From the NCBI GenBank assembly GCA_031272455.1, contig JAISTS010000042.1, positions 1 through 37,079 on the forward strand: 37,079 bases of DNA, in the 5' to 3' direction. The position numbers and the translations under genes were made by a program. Positions 25,797-32,583 of the stretch are shown here, one piece after another. Each line of letters starts with the position of its first letter. Within the stretch, counting starts at the first letter, position 1. The notes under the pieces were generated by a model that did not search any database, was not told the origin of the DNA, and saw only the letters and a program-made list of their open reading frames with translations. This stretch comes from Tannerella sp. Lineage in GTDB: Bacteria > Bacteroidota > Bacteroidia > Bacteroidales > Tannerellaceae.

Positions 25797-26657
25797 ATGT
25801 CAGCGAAAAGGCAATGGAAAGGAAATACCGGTGGCAATCTGTTGGGACAGAACGCCTTAATCCTTCTTTTCCGGCTGCTTGACGTCCGCGTCGGCTATGC
25901 TGCGATGGCGTTAATCGTACCGTTTTATATGCTTTTTGCCCGCAAAGGCTATAAGGCGATTTACCGGTATTACCGTCGGCGTTGGCAGATGTCGCCGTGG
26001 CGGTCGTTTATCAACACTTATCGCAATCACTACCGTTTCGGACAGGTCATACTCGACCGTTTTGCCGTTTATGCCGGACGTCGCGACTGTTTCAACGTCG
26101 AAATCGAAGGCAACGAGCATTTTAGCCGTCTGACAGCAGGCGAGAAAGGCTTTATCATAGCAGGCTCGCACGTCGGTAATTTCGAGATATGCGGCTATCT
26201 GCTCAATCCCGAACCGAAAACCATCAACGCCCTTGTTTTTGCAGGCGAAACGAGAACCGTCAGCGAGAACCGCGCCCGCGTGCTTACGCCTCATAATGTG
26301 CGACTTATACCCGTCCTCGACGATATGTCGCATATCTTTGCTATCAACGACGCCCTCCGTCACGGGCAGATCGTCAGTATGCCCTGCGACCGTAGCGCAG
26401 GCTCGGCTAAAAGCGTAGAATGTGATTTTCTTGGCGCCAAAGCCGACTTTCCCGCCGGTCCGTTCACTCTGGCGCGTACTTTCGACGTCGAGATACTTGC
26501 ACTTTTCGCCGTCAAAACCGCTGCGTTGAAATATAAGATTTATGTGATGCCGCTCGGTGCGGAAAACAGCGCCGCCGAATATGCCGAACGACTGCAAACC
26601 ATCGTCAACCGCTATCCCGACCAGTGGTTCAACTTCTACGAATTTTGGAAGCCGTAA
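25797..26657 (+). CDS. LpxL/HtrB-like lipid acyltransferase
   Basis: The 286-residue membrane-associated protein has a hydrophobic segment near 20-47 and the lysophospholipid-acyltransferase motif H125-VGNF-E130 (HX4E) in AGSHVGNFE. The pattern MPCDRSAGSAK and FPAGPFTLAR that follows is also typical of the LpxL group. LpxL uses acyl-ACP to acylate lipid A. Acyltransferases of this kind in aryl polyene and flexirubin loci are thought to attach the finished chain to a membrane lipid. Being in the operon with its own ACP favours that second role. The gene is followed after 32 bases by a convergent lipoprotein gene, which marks the end of the operon. Confidence 0.85.
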   Translation: MSAKRQWKGNTGGNLLGQNALILLFRLLDVRVGYAAMALIVPFYMLFARKGYKAIYRYYRRRWQMSPWRSFINTYRNHYRFGQVILDRFAVYAGRRDCFNVEIEGNEHFSRLTAGEKGFIIAGSHVGNFEICGYLLNPEPKTINALVFAGETRTVSENRARVLTPHNVRLIPVLDDMSHIFAINDALRHGQIVSMPCDRSAGSAKSVECDFLGAKADFPAGPFTLARTFDVEILALFAVKTAALKYKIYVMPLGAENSAAEYAERLQTIVNRYPDQWFNFYEFWKP

Positions 26658-26689
26658 CTTTTTTATTTGTTATTTTTTAGTTTTGGCGT

Positions 26690-27583
26690 CTATTCCTGTT
26701 TTCCGGCTAATTTGCTGTCGATATACAGGATTTTCTTTTCCGATTTTTCTTTCTCGATACGCATCATCTCGATGTCGCTCAAGACGGCGGCGAGGTCGTG
26801 TGTAGCGCGGATGGCGTCTTTGTCGCTTTCAGAGAGATAGAGCGAAAAGGGCTTGCCGCCGGTGTATTCGGCTTTGATGCGCGTCTTGGCGTCGGAGCTG
26901 TAAACGAAATTCACCGCATTGATGCAGTTGGCGCCCTTGTAAGTAACGACTTCGGTAGTGTTGCCGAGGTCGGTAAAGCGATAATTCATCCCGCCGTCGT
27001 AGGGGATAGTCGCGGTCTCGGCAAACGCACCGTCGGCAGCGCTCATTTTCAATCCCGTATGGTTGATCGGACGGCTGCCGAAATAGACGCTGGCAAGGTA
27101 AATCTCGCCTTTCTCATCGACTCCGCAACGGATATAACTGCGCTCTACGTTGTTCTCGACCGTTTTTTTCTGCCATACATAATTGCCGATATCTTCGTAT
27201 TCGGCATCTTTCTCAAAGACAAAACCGCGTTTCAGCTTTTCGGCTTCTTCGAGGCGTATGGGCGTCAGGCTATCGCAATACTCAATGTTGCGCACGCTTT
27301 CGCCGCGCTCGACCAACCGCATCAGCGTCAGCGCCTCGCGCAGCACATCGACTTCGCGCGGAAAATTAAGCCGCAGCGTGTCAATAGCATTTTTTGCTGC
27401 CGTAAACTGCTGACTTTCGTAATATCCCTGCGCCACAGCAAGTTGCGCCCGCGCCTCCTTTTCCTTGCCGCAAGCCGACAACAGGCATAGCGCCATCGCC
27501 ATGCAACAGCAGGTTAAGGCATTTACTAACTGCGCTTTATGTTTATAAAACTTGGTTTGTCTCTTGTATTTTTTCGTTTCCAT
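26690..27583 (-). CDS. Bacteroidales lipoprotein of unknown function
   Basis: The start is taken at 27583 (297 residues), because the longer ATG at 27604 is inside the promoter box. The N-terminus has a basic stretch, then a hydrophobic core rich in Cys and Met, ending LCLLSAC with C38 as the lipidation site. About residues 40-85 look like helical repeats (EARAQLAVAQGYYESQQFTAAKNAI). The rest is a compact domain with KKTVENNVERSYIRCGVDEKG. A coiled segment (IEMMRIEKEKSEKKILYIDSKL) closes the protein. I do not recognise a family. It converges on the acyltransferase gene and is divergent from the polyprenyl synthase gene. Confidence 0.7.
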   Translation of the reverse strand: METKKYKRQTKFYKHKAQLVNALTCCCMAMALCLLSACGKEKEARAQLAVAQGYYESQQFTAAKNAIDTLRLNFPREVDVLREALTLMRLVERGESVRNIEYCDSLTPIRLEEAEKLKRGFVFEKDAEYEDIGNYVWQKKTVENNVERSYIRCGVDEKGEIYLASVYFGSRPINHTGLKMSAADGAFAETATIPYDGGMNYRFTDLGNTTEVVTYKGANCINAVNFVYSSDAKTRIKAEYTGGKPFSLYLSESDKDAIRATHDLAAVLSDIEMMRIEKEKSEKKILYIDSKLAGKQE

Positions 27584-27601
27584 AGTGCTGCAAATTTCCT
27601 G

Positions 27602-27609
27602 CAAACATA
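27602..27609 (-). promoter_or_regulatory. -7 box for the lipoprotein gene, deciding its start
   Basis: The minus strand reads TATGTTTG. It lies 18 bases upstream of the ATG at 27583 and overlaps the ATG at 27604, so the downstream start is favoured. Confidence 0.6.
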
Positions 27610-27665
27610 CTATCTATTTTTCAATCTGCCAAATTTATTCGTTTTCCCTTTTCACGAAAAATATG

Positions 27666-27673
27666 TACTTTTG
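27666..27673 (+). promoter_or_regulatory. -7 box for the polyprenyl synthase gene
   Basis: TACTTTTG (TA-CT-TTTG) lies 15 bases upstream of the ATG pair at 27689/27692. The start is thus close to the transcription start. Longer in-frame starts further upstream lie before this box. Confidence 0.6.
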
Positions 27674-27688
27674 CAGGCTGTAAACTCT

Positions 27689-28666
27689 ATGATGACAGAG
27701 ATTGATATAATAAAACAGCCTGTAACAGAGCAATTTGCGGAGTTTGAAGCCGCTTTTGAGGCTGCCCTTTCAAGCGAAACGCCGTCGATATGCGCCTCTA
27801 TTACTTCGCTGCACCGTTCGGGTGGCAAGCATATTCGCCCCCTGCTGCTGTTGCTTACTGCGCGGGCTTGCGGACAGGTTACGCCTGCCGCCGTACAGTC
27901 GGCTGTGCTGCTCGAACTGCTGCATACCGCCTCGCTCGTGCACGACGATGTGGTTGACGACACTTCGCGCCGCCGCGGTACGCCCTCGCTCAACGCCCTG
28001 CACGGTAACGCAGTGGCTGTGCTCGTCGGCGATTTTATCCTCGCCAGTATGATGATTCGCGCCATCGCAACTGTTGACAAGCAGATTGTCAGTATGATAG
28101 CCGCCCTCTGTCGCGATATGGCGGAAGGCGAGATCCGGCAGTTGGACAACACCGCCGAGGCAGCCCTATCCGAAGCCGACTATCTGGCTGTGCTCGAGAA
28201 AAAAACCGCCGGACTGCTCTCTGCCTGCACCGAGATAGGCGCCATCACCGCCGGAGCGACGCACCCGACGCAGCTGCTCTGCCGCTCGTTCGGCGACCTG
28301 ATGGGTATCTGTTTCCAGATAAAAGACGATATCTTTGATTATTTCGACAATGCCGAGACGGGCAAACCCAGCGGCAACGACCTGCGCGAAGGCAAAGTTA
28401 CCCTGCCACTGCTCTACGCGCTCTCAACAGCGCCCGACGCCGAGAAAACCCGCTATCTCAGCATACTGCAAAACAAACAGTTTACCCCCGACAACACCGC
28501 CGCCCTGATACGCTTCGCCAAAGAGCGCGGCGGAATAGAATATGCCGAGCGCCGAATGAACGAATACAAAACGCGAGCCACAGCCCTAATCGACAACCTG
28601 CCCGCATCCGACGCCAAAGACAGCCTGCTGCGACTGGCGGAATTTATCACCGCGAGGAGACATTAA
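27689..28666 (+). CDS. Long-chain (E)-prenyl diphosphate synthase
   Basis: The 325-residue enzyme has both aspartate-rich motifs, DDVVD at 86-90 and DDIFD at 213-217, plus GGKHIRP at 45-51 and RRGTPSLN. Both motifs bind Mg2+ and the diphosphate of the substrates. The residues before the first motif (HTASLVHDD) are small, as expected in enzymes making long chains (about C35-C40) for menaquinone side chains. I therefore prefer octaprenyl/heptaprenyl synthase to farnesyl synthase. The frame continues upstream to 27539, but that is before the promoter. An ATG at 27692 is equally possible. Confidence 0.88.
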   Translation: MMTEIDIIKQPVTEQFAEFEAAFEAALSSETPSICASITSLHRSGGKHIRPLLLLLTARACGQVTPAAVQSAVLLELLHTASLVHDDVVDDTSRRRGTPSLNALHGNAVAVLVGDFILASMMIRAIATVDKQIVSMIAALCRDMAEGEIRQLDNTAEAALSEADYLAVLEKKTAGLLSACTEIGAITAGATHPTQLLCRSFGDLMGICFQIKDDIFDYFDNAETGKPSGNDLREGKVTLPLLYALSTAPDAEKTRYLSILQNKQFTPDNTAALIRFAKERGGIEYAERRMNEYKTRATALIDNLPASDAKDSLLRLAEFITARRH

Positions 28667-28682
28667 GTGTGCCATGCACGAA

Positions 28683-28730
28683 AAAAACGCAACAAGCCCC
28701 GGAACCTGCTTCTTCCGGGGCTTGCGAGTT
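28683..28730 (-). terminator. Strong intrinsic terminator
   Basis: CAAGCCCCGGAA at 28693-28704 and TTCCGGGGCTTG at 28713-28724 form a perfect 12-bp stem with an 8-base loop. On the minus strand it is followed by a run of T (complement of AAAAAAA at 28681-28687), so it ends transcription of the beta-helix gene. It also separates it from the convergent prenyl synthase gene. Confidence 0.85.
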
Positions 28731-28755
28731 ATTATAAATTAAAAACTATATGCGC

Positions 28756-30942
28756 TTATTTTACTACCACTTTCTTGATAGCGCCGTCGCCAAAGGCTGC
28801 GATATAGATGCCTGCGGGGAGACTGATGGTTGTCGTGCCCGAGACTGTCGCCGTCTTAGCGAGCGAGCCGGTGATGGTGTAAATCTTCAGCGTCGTCGGA
28901 GCGGCTGCCGTAGCATAGAGCACGCCCGTCGCACCGTAGGCTGTCGTTGCGGCTACGGCTTCGGATGCTTCAACTGTTTCAACGCCGGTAAACTTGATGC
29001 TGAGGTTCTTGTTGACCGTCGCGATGACGAATGTCAGTGAGCCGTCGGCATTCTTTGTTACAGCGGCTTCGAGCGGTGTGCCGTTGTCAGTAATAGCAAT
29101 ATTATCAACATTATAGCCATCTTTCGGGGTTACCGTGATCGACAGCGGCGAGCTGATACCCCAAGCGAATACGCCCGGAAGCGGTTGCTTGCCAATCGAA
29201 GCAAATGTCAGACCCGGATTCGAGAACACAGCTACCTGATGCCCGTAGTTGGGAACGTAGTCGTTTTCGTTGTAAATCAGGAACTTGCCAAGAATCAGGA
29301 AGTCGTACAGTTTGCCATTGATTTCAACGAGCTTCGCACCTGTGTGGCTCGTACCGTTGTAAACAGTACCGTTGTCGGCAATTACAACTACTAATTCATA
29401 CGAGCCGATTGCGCTCGGGAACGGAAGTCCGTCCTTATCCATTGTTGCTGCAATCGGATGGTCGTAGTCGCCATTGAAAATATAGTAGTAGCCGAGTATT
29501 GTGCCAACTTCTTTTTCGGTAATGCCTTTTTTCAGACTTGCTTTGACAGCGTGCTGATTGCCATCATAGCGGACATCTTCAAGCGTAACGCCATCGAAAC
29601 CAACCGGATCGAAATCGAACAAATCAGCTGTTACGAATTTCGGCTCGCCAACCTGTACCAACAGGGTTTTTGCACCGATGGTTTTGCCAATAGTAGGCGA
29701 TCCGGTCGCTCTGTCAACAACATAAACGATAATAGAATAGAAATCTGCACGCGATGTTTGTTGTTCGGGTAATGTTAAGAGGAAAGTGTCCTGAGAGCCG
29801 CTATTATATTTATTGATATACTTTATCCCTGCAGGAGTTACAGGCACAGTTCCGGAATTACTGAGAGTGTCTCCATCAAGAGTTGCCCAGTATTCATAAG
29901 CCGACAGAGTTGCGTCAGAGCCATCTTCCTTGTTTTTCAATTTTCCCGGGTCGATTACTACATCGCCGCCGTAATACGGAAGTTCGATTTTTGCGGGCAG
30001 ATTGAAGTCGTAAACCTGTTTCTTTAGATAGGTTTCCAAATCAACAAAAGCATAACCGCCGTCAGCAGCAGCTACAACTATATATCCGTCAACAGTTACA
30101 TTCGCTACACTTGCGCCGGCCTTAATATAAATAGGACCGTCTCCAAAGAGAAGTTCCGTTTCTTGCACGCTACTAATACCGTATCCTCCACCGCCGATGG
30201 TTTTGTCTTTGCCATCACCCGTGTAAGTGAAGTTCTTAATGTTCAGCGTAGGCGTTCCGGTAAACGATGCACCTGAATTAATGTCAGCAACTGCAATTCC
30301 GGAAGTAGTAGTAAGTCCGTCGATGTTAACTGTTGCGCCGCCATTCTCTACCCACAAAGCGGGTGCAACATTATTGGCAGTTACGTTTTTAATATTAACC
30401 GTAGAACCGTCTGCCACTGCAATAGCACCAACAGCTGTCTTTGGTGTAAGAGCCGCAAGATTAATACCTCCACCGTTGGTCGCAGCTCTAATAGCTCCAT
30501 TTCCATCCAAAGTCAAGTTTTCAAAAGTAACGGTAATGGTTACACCTGCAGGTGCTTGTTGTGATAATGATGGTCTATAATCACCGTTAGCGTTTACCGA
30601 AAAAATGTTTTGCCATGAATAGTCCGGAGATTGAGGATAAACGGCACCGTTATATCCTCCGTAAAGTTTATCAGTTCCTTGACCGACAGCTTTAATAACA
30701 ACAGTGCCCTGACCGATAATTGTCACGTTGTTGTTAATAAGGATTACTGTATCAACAAGATATGTGCCGGCGGGGATTGTTACCGTTCCGCCGATTCCGG
30801 CAGCATCAATAGCCTGTTGAATAGCATAACCTGTTGTACCACTTACGGTTACAGCAGCTCCATGCAATAAGTTAGCACTTCCCACAGTAAGCAGGAATAC
30901 TGTGAAGATAATTGTTTTGAATGAGTTAAAAATCTTTTTCAT
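28756..30942 (-). CDS. Right-handed beta-helix surface protein with T9SS tail
   Basis: The 728-residue protein has a signal peptide (FNSFKTIIFTVFLLTVGSANLLHG). From about residue 33 it follows the pectate-lyase fold pattern, with AIQQAIDAAGIGGTVTIPAGTY, then IINNNVTIIGQGT, TVTFENLTLDGNGAI and VNIKNVTANN. This is a right-handed beta-helix. A central stretch repeats V..DYDHP or VLYNG pieces and has no clear enzymatic residues, so binding or adhesion is as likely as lyase activity. A T9SS type A tail closes it (LKIYTITGSLAKTATV...LPAGIYIAAFG...KKVVVK). It has its own promoter about 80 bases upstream and a strong terminator downstream. Confidence 0.82.
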   Translation of the reverse strand: MKKIFNSFKTIIFTVFLLTVGSANLLHGAAVTVSGTTGYAIQQAIDAAGIGGTVTIPAGTYLVDTVILINNNVTIIGQGTVVIKAVGQGTDKLYGGYNGAVYPQSPDYSWQNIFSVNANGDYRPSLSQQAPAGVTITVTFENLTLDGNGAIRAATNGGGINLAALTPKTAVGAIAVADGSTVNIKNVTANNVAPALWVENGGATVNIDGLTTTSGIAVADINSGASFTGTPTLNIKNFTYTGDGKDKTIGGGGYGISSVQETELLFGDGPIYIKAGASVANVTVDGYIVVAAADGGYAFVDLETYLKKQVYDFNLPAKIELPYYGGDVVIDPGKLKNKEDGSDATLSAYEYWATLDGDTLSNSGTVPVTPAGIKYINKYNSGSQDTFLLTLPEQQTSRADFYSIIVYVVDRATGSPTIGKTIGAKTLLVQVGEPKFVTADLFDFDPVGFDGVTLEDVRYDGNQHAVKASLKKGITEKEVGTILGYYYIFNGDYDHPIAATMDKDGLPFPSAIGSYELVVVIADNGTVYNGTSHTGAKLVEINGKLYDFLILGKFLIYNENDYVPNYGHQVAVFSNPGLTFASIGKQPLPGVFAWGISSPLSITVTPKDGYNVDNIAITDNGTPLEAAVTKNADGSLTFVIATVNKNLSIKFTGVETVEASEAVAATTAYGATGVLYATAAAPTTLKIYTITGSLAKTATVSGTTTISLPAGIYIAAFGDGAIKKVVVK

Positions 30943-31027
30943 AGGTTGTTATAAATTAATGAATTAATAAGTAAATTCTAATCTATATGCTGCCTAAAAT
31001 CACCTCATCGGTTTTATAGAAAGCGGT

Positions 31028-31035
31028 CAAAGGTA
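31028..31035 (-). promoter_or_regulatory. -7 box for the beta-helix gene
   Basis: The minus strand reads TACCTTTG, about 85 bases upstream of the start at 30942. The leader of about 80 bases resembles that of the 20931 gene. Confidence 0.55.
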
Positions 31036-31153
31036 AGGAGAAGTTCCGAGTTGACAAAAAATAAATTTAACTTTTTTATTCTTAAATTTAATGAAAATTT
31101 TGTTAGATTTTGTTATTCGCTGGTTATTAGTGGTTTAGGCTGGGTGATTTTTT

Positions 31154-31444
31154 TTAGGATTTTTCGTCTGCCGTTCGTTTCATCACGAGGGGGTATCGTT
31201 CGGGATATTTCAGGCTGTCGATTTCCAGATCGACATCCAGACTGTCCCAGCGAATGGCGTTTCTGCCTTCCATTTTCACGTCGAAAATATCGGAGGTCTT
31301 GGCGTTTCTGAACCACGGCAAACGTCCGTACGACACGAAATAATCTCTGTCGGACACTGAGATAAAAATCCCGTCGGGCATAATAGAACGCACACTAACG
31401 GATGTAGTCGCGGTATTTTTTTCTGAAATCTTCTGCATGTTCAT
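31154..31444 (-). CDS. DUF2442-family protein
   Basis: The 96-residue protein has the DUF2442 pattern: SVRSIMPDGIFISVSDRDYFVSYGRLPWFRNAKT and then RNAIRWDSLDVDLEIDSL near its end. DUF2442 often follows DUF4160 in bacteria, where the pair is suspected to act as a toxin-antitoxin-like module. The start at 31444 overlaps the DUF4160 gene by 50 bases. A later ATG at 31438 or 31381 is possible, but the first keeps a full domain. The function is unknown; that it is the second gene of an operon is inferred. Confidence 0.75.
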   Translation of the reverse strand: MNMQKISEKNTATTSVSVRSIMPDGIFISVSDRDYFVSYGRLPWFRNAKTSDIFDVKMEGRNAIRWDSLDVDLEIDSLKYPERYPLVMKRTADEKS

Positions 31445-31631
31445 TTACTATTTCTAATGCGGTTTGTAATTCTTTCTTCTTAAACCCGTAGTTGCTGTCT
31501 AATTCGACATTTGGTTCGAGCCAGATTTTCGCTTCGTTGTCGTCTTTAAATACGTGAACGTGTGCTCTATTCTCCTCATTTGAGTGAATACTGAATCGAA
31601 ATCCCTTTTCTGACAAAAAACTTGGGCTCAT
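31395..31631 (-). CDS. DUF4160-family protein
   Basis: The 78-residue protein has the DUF4160 pattern MSPSFLSEKGFRFSIHSNEENRAHVHV, then AKIWLEPNVEL and EIVNEHAEDFRKKY. The His-rich HVHV pair and KIWL are the family hallmarks. It is the first gene of a pair with DUF2442, overlapping it by 50 bases. It is divergent from the PIN gene. Its biochemical role is not known. Confidence 0.8.
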   Translation of the reverse strand: MSPSFLSEKGFRFSIHSNEENRAHVHVFKDDNEAKIWLEPNVELDSNYGFKKKELQTALEIVNEHAEDFRKKYRDYIR

Positions 31632-31710
31632 AGTTCCTTTTTGTTATCAATTAGCTCGTAATTAGCGTTTTAATGTACCTGCACGGCACCGAAACGCATT
31701 ATTACGCAGG

Positions 31711-31718
31711 CAAAATTA
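31711..31718 (-). promoter_or_regulatory. -7 box for the DUF4160-DUF2442 operon
   Basis: The minus strand reads TAATTTTG, about 80 bases upstream of the ATG at 31631. Confidence 0.5.
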
Positions 31719-31761
31719 CTGAAAATTTTCAGAAAGGGCAAGAAATTTCGAAAAAAAATCG

Positions 31762-31769
31762 TACCTTTG
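31762..31769 (+). promoter_or_regulatory. -7 box for the PIN-domain operon
   Basis: TACCTTTG lies 22 bases upstream of the ATG at 31792. It is preceded by AGAAATTTC starting 21 bases upstream, a pairing also found before the TPP riboswitch. Confidence 0.65.
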
Positions 31770-31791
31770 CGAAAAAGATAAGCGCAAAACG

Positions 31792-32253
31792 ATGAAACAG
31801 CGATTTTATTTTGACACTTCGGTCTTCGGCGGCGTATATGATGCTGAATTTGAGGAAGCTACGTTACAGCTTTTCGAACGAGTAAAGTTGGGCGGCGTGG
31901 TTTGCGTTTATTCTGATTTGACGGAATCGGAGCTTGTCAGGGCACCTGAAAATGTCCGCGAATATTTCAAAACGCTGCCTTCGGACAATATGGAACGGAT
32001 TACAATAGACGATGAGATCATTGAACTCGCGTCGAAGTATCTGGAAGAGAAAGTCGTCGGTCAGACAAGTTTTGACGACTGCCTGCACATAGCTGCGGCA
32101 ACGATTAACAAGGTAGATATGCTGGTAAGTTGGAATTTCAAGCATATAGTCAACGTTTACCGTATCCGTGGCTATAATTCCATTAACCTGAAAATGAACT
32201 ACATATCGTTAGAAATACGTTCACCCAAAGAAATAATTGAGTATGGAGACTAA
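31792..32253 (+). CDS. PIN-domain protein (VapC-like candidate toxin)
   Basis: The 153-residue protein has the PIN-fold order of acidic residues: D8 in FYFDTSVFGG, E45 region in SDLTESEL, and D95-D96 in SFDDCLHIAAATI, then SWNFKHIVN at 113-121. The final motif is typical of one PIN subgroup in Bacteroidota and cyanobacteria. PIN domains are Mg2+-dependent RNases, and VapC toxins cut tRNA or rRNA. Its stop codon overlaps the start of a 50-codon gene, so the candidate antitoxin would be encoded after it rather than before. No activity is proven. Confidence 0.82.
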   Translation: MKQRFYFDTSVFGGVYDAEFEEATLQLFERVKLGGVVCVYSDLTESELVRAPENVREYFKTLPSDNMERITIDDEIIELASKYLEEKVVGQTSFDDCLHIAAATINKVDMLVSWNFKHIVNVYRIRGYNSINLKMNYISLEIRSPKEIIEYGD

Positions 32254-32395
32254 AACGAAAATCAGAGCTAAAACATTCGATACTGTTAAGACATTCAGGG
32301 AGATAAAGGAAAAAATCTCTTTGGAGTTAGTCGGCAAATCGAGTCGCGAAATCAAAGCTTACTTGCAGGCAAACAGTTTGCGGCTGCAATCGTAA
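32243..32395 (+). CDS. Small 50-residue protein overlapping the PIN gene (candidate antitoxin)
   Basis: The ATG at 32243 lies inside the last codons of the PIN gene, sharing 11 bases, and the frame ends at TAA 32393-32395. The protein begins METKTKIRAKTFDTVKTFRE and is rich in Lys/Glu with predicted helices (IKEKISLELV). It ends in a second basic helix (REIKAYLQANSLR). The KTFD.V...R pattern is, from memory, seen in small proteins encoded next to PIN genes in this phylum. The tight overlap suggests coupled translation and a role as antitoxin. This is an inference from position and composition only. Confidence 0.7.
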   Translation: METKTKIRAKTFDTVKTFREIKEKISLELVGKSSREIKAYLQANSLRLQS

Positions 32396-32435
32396 ATTTT
32401 TCTGACCGGATAGCAGAAATTTCAGAAATTCGTCG

Positions 32436-32443
32436 TACCTTTG
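32436..32443 (+). promoter_or_regulatory. -7 box of the TPP-riboswitch transcript
   Basis: TACCTTTG lies just upstream of the riboswitch, so transcription should start near 32450, at the 5' edge of the P1 stem. Confidence 0.65.
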
Positions 32444-32451
32444 CCGCGAAT

Positions 32452-32535
32452 TTTTACGGGGGTGCCTTACTTTTCAGGCTGAGATCATACCCTTACTACC
32501 TGAACCGGATAATGCCGGCGTAGGAAGATGTAAGT
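32452..32535 (+). ncRNA. TPP (THI-box) riboswitch
   Basis: The conserved THI-box segments are in order: GGGGTGCC at 32459-32466, CTGAGAT at 32479-32485, ATACCC at 32487-32492, ACCTGAACCGGATAATGCC at 32498-32516 and GCGTAGGAAG at 32518-32527. TTTTAC (32452-32457) can pair with GTAAG (32530-32534) as P1. The RNA binds thiamine pyrophosphate and should lower expression of the following receptor gene when TPP is abundant. The gap to the ATG at 32584 has CCCCTTTTTT, but I cannot say whether control is at transcription or translation. Confidence 0.93.
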
Positions 32536-32583
32536 TTACGTATCTTTTAATCCCCTTTTTTATTAATATATTATTAAGGTATA

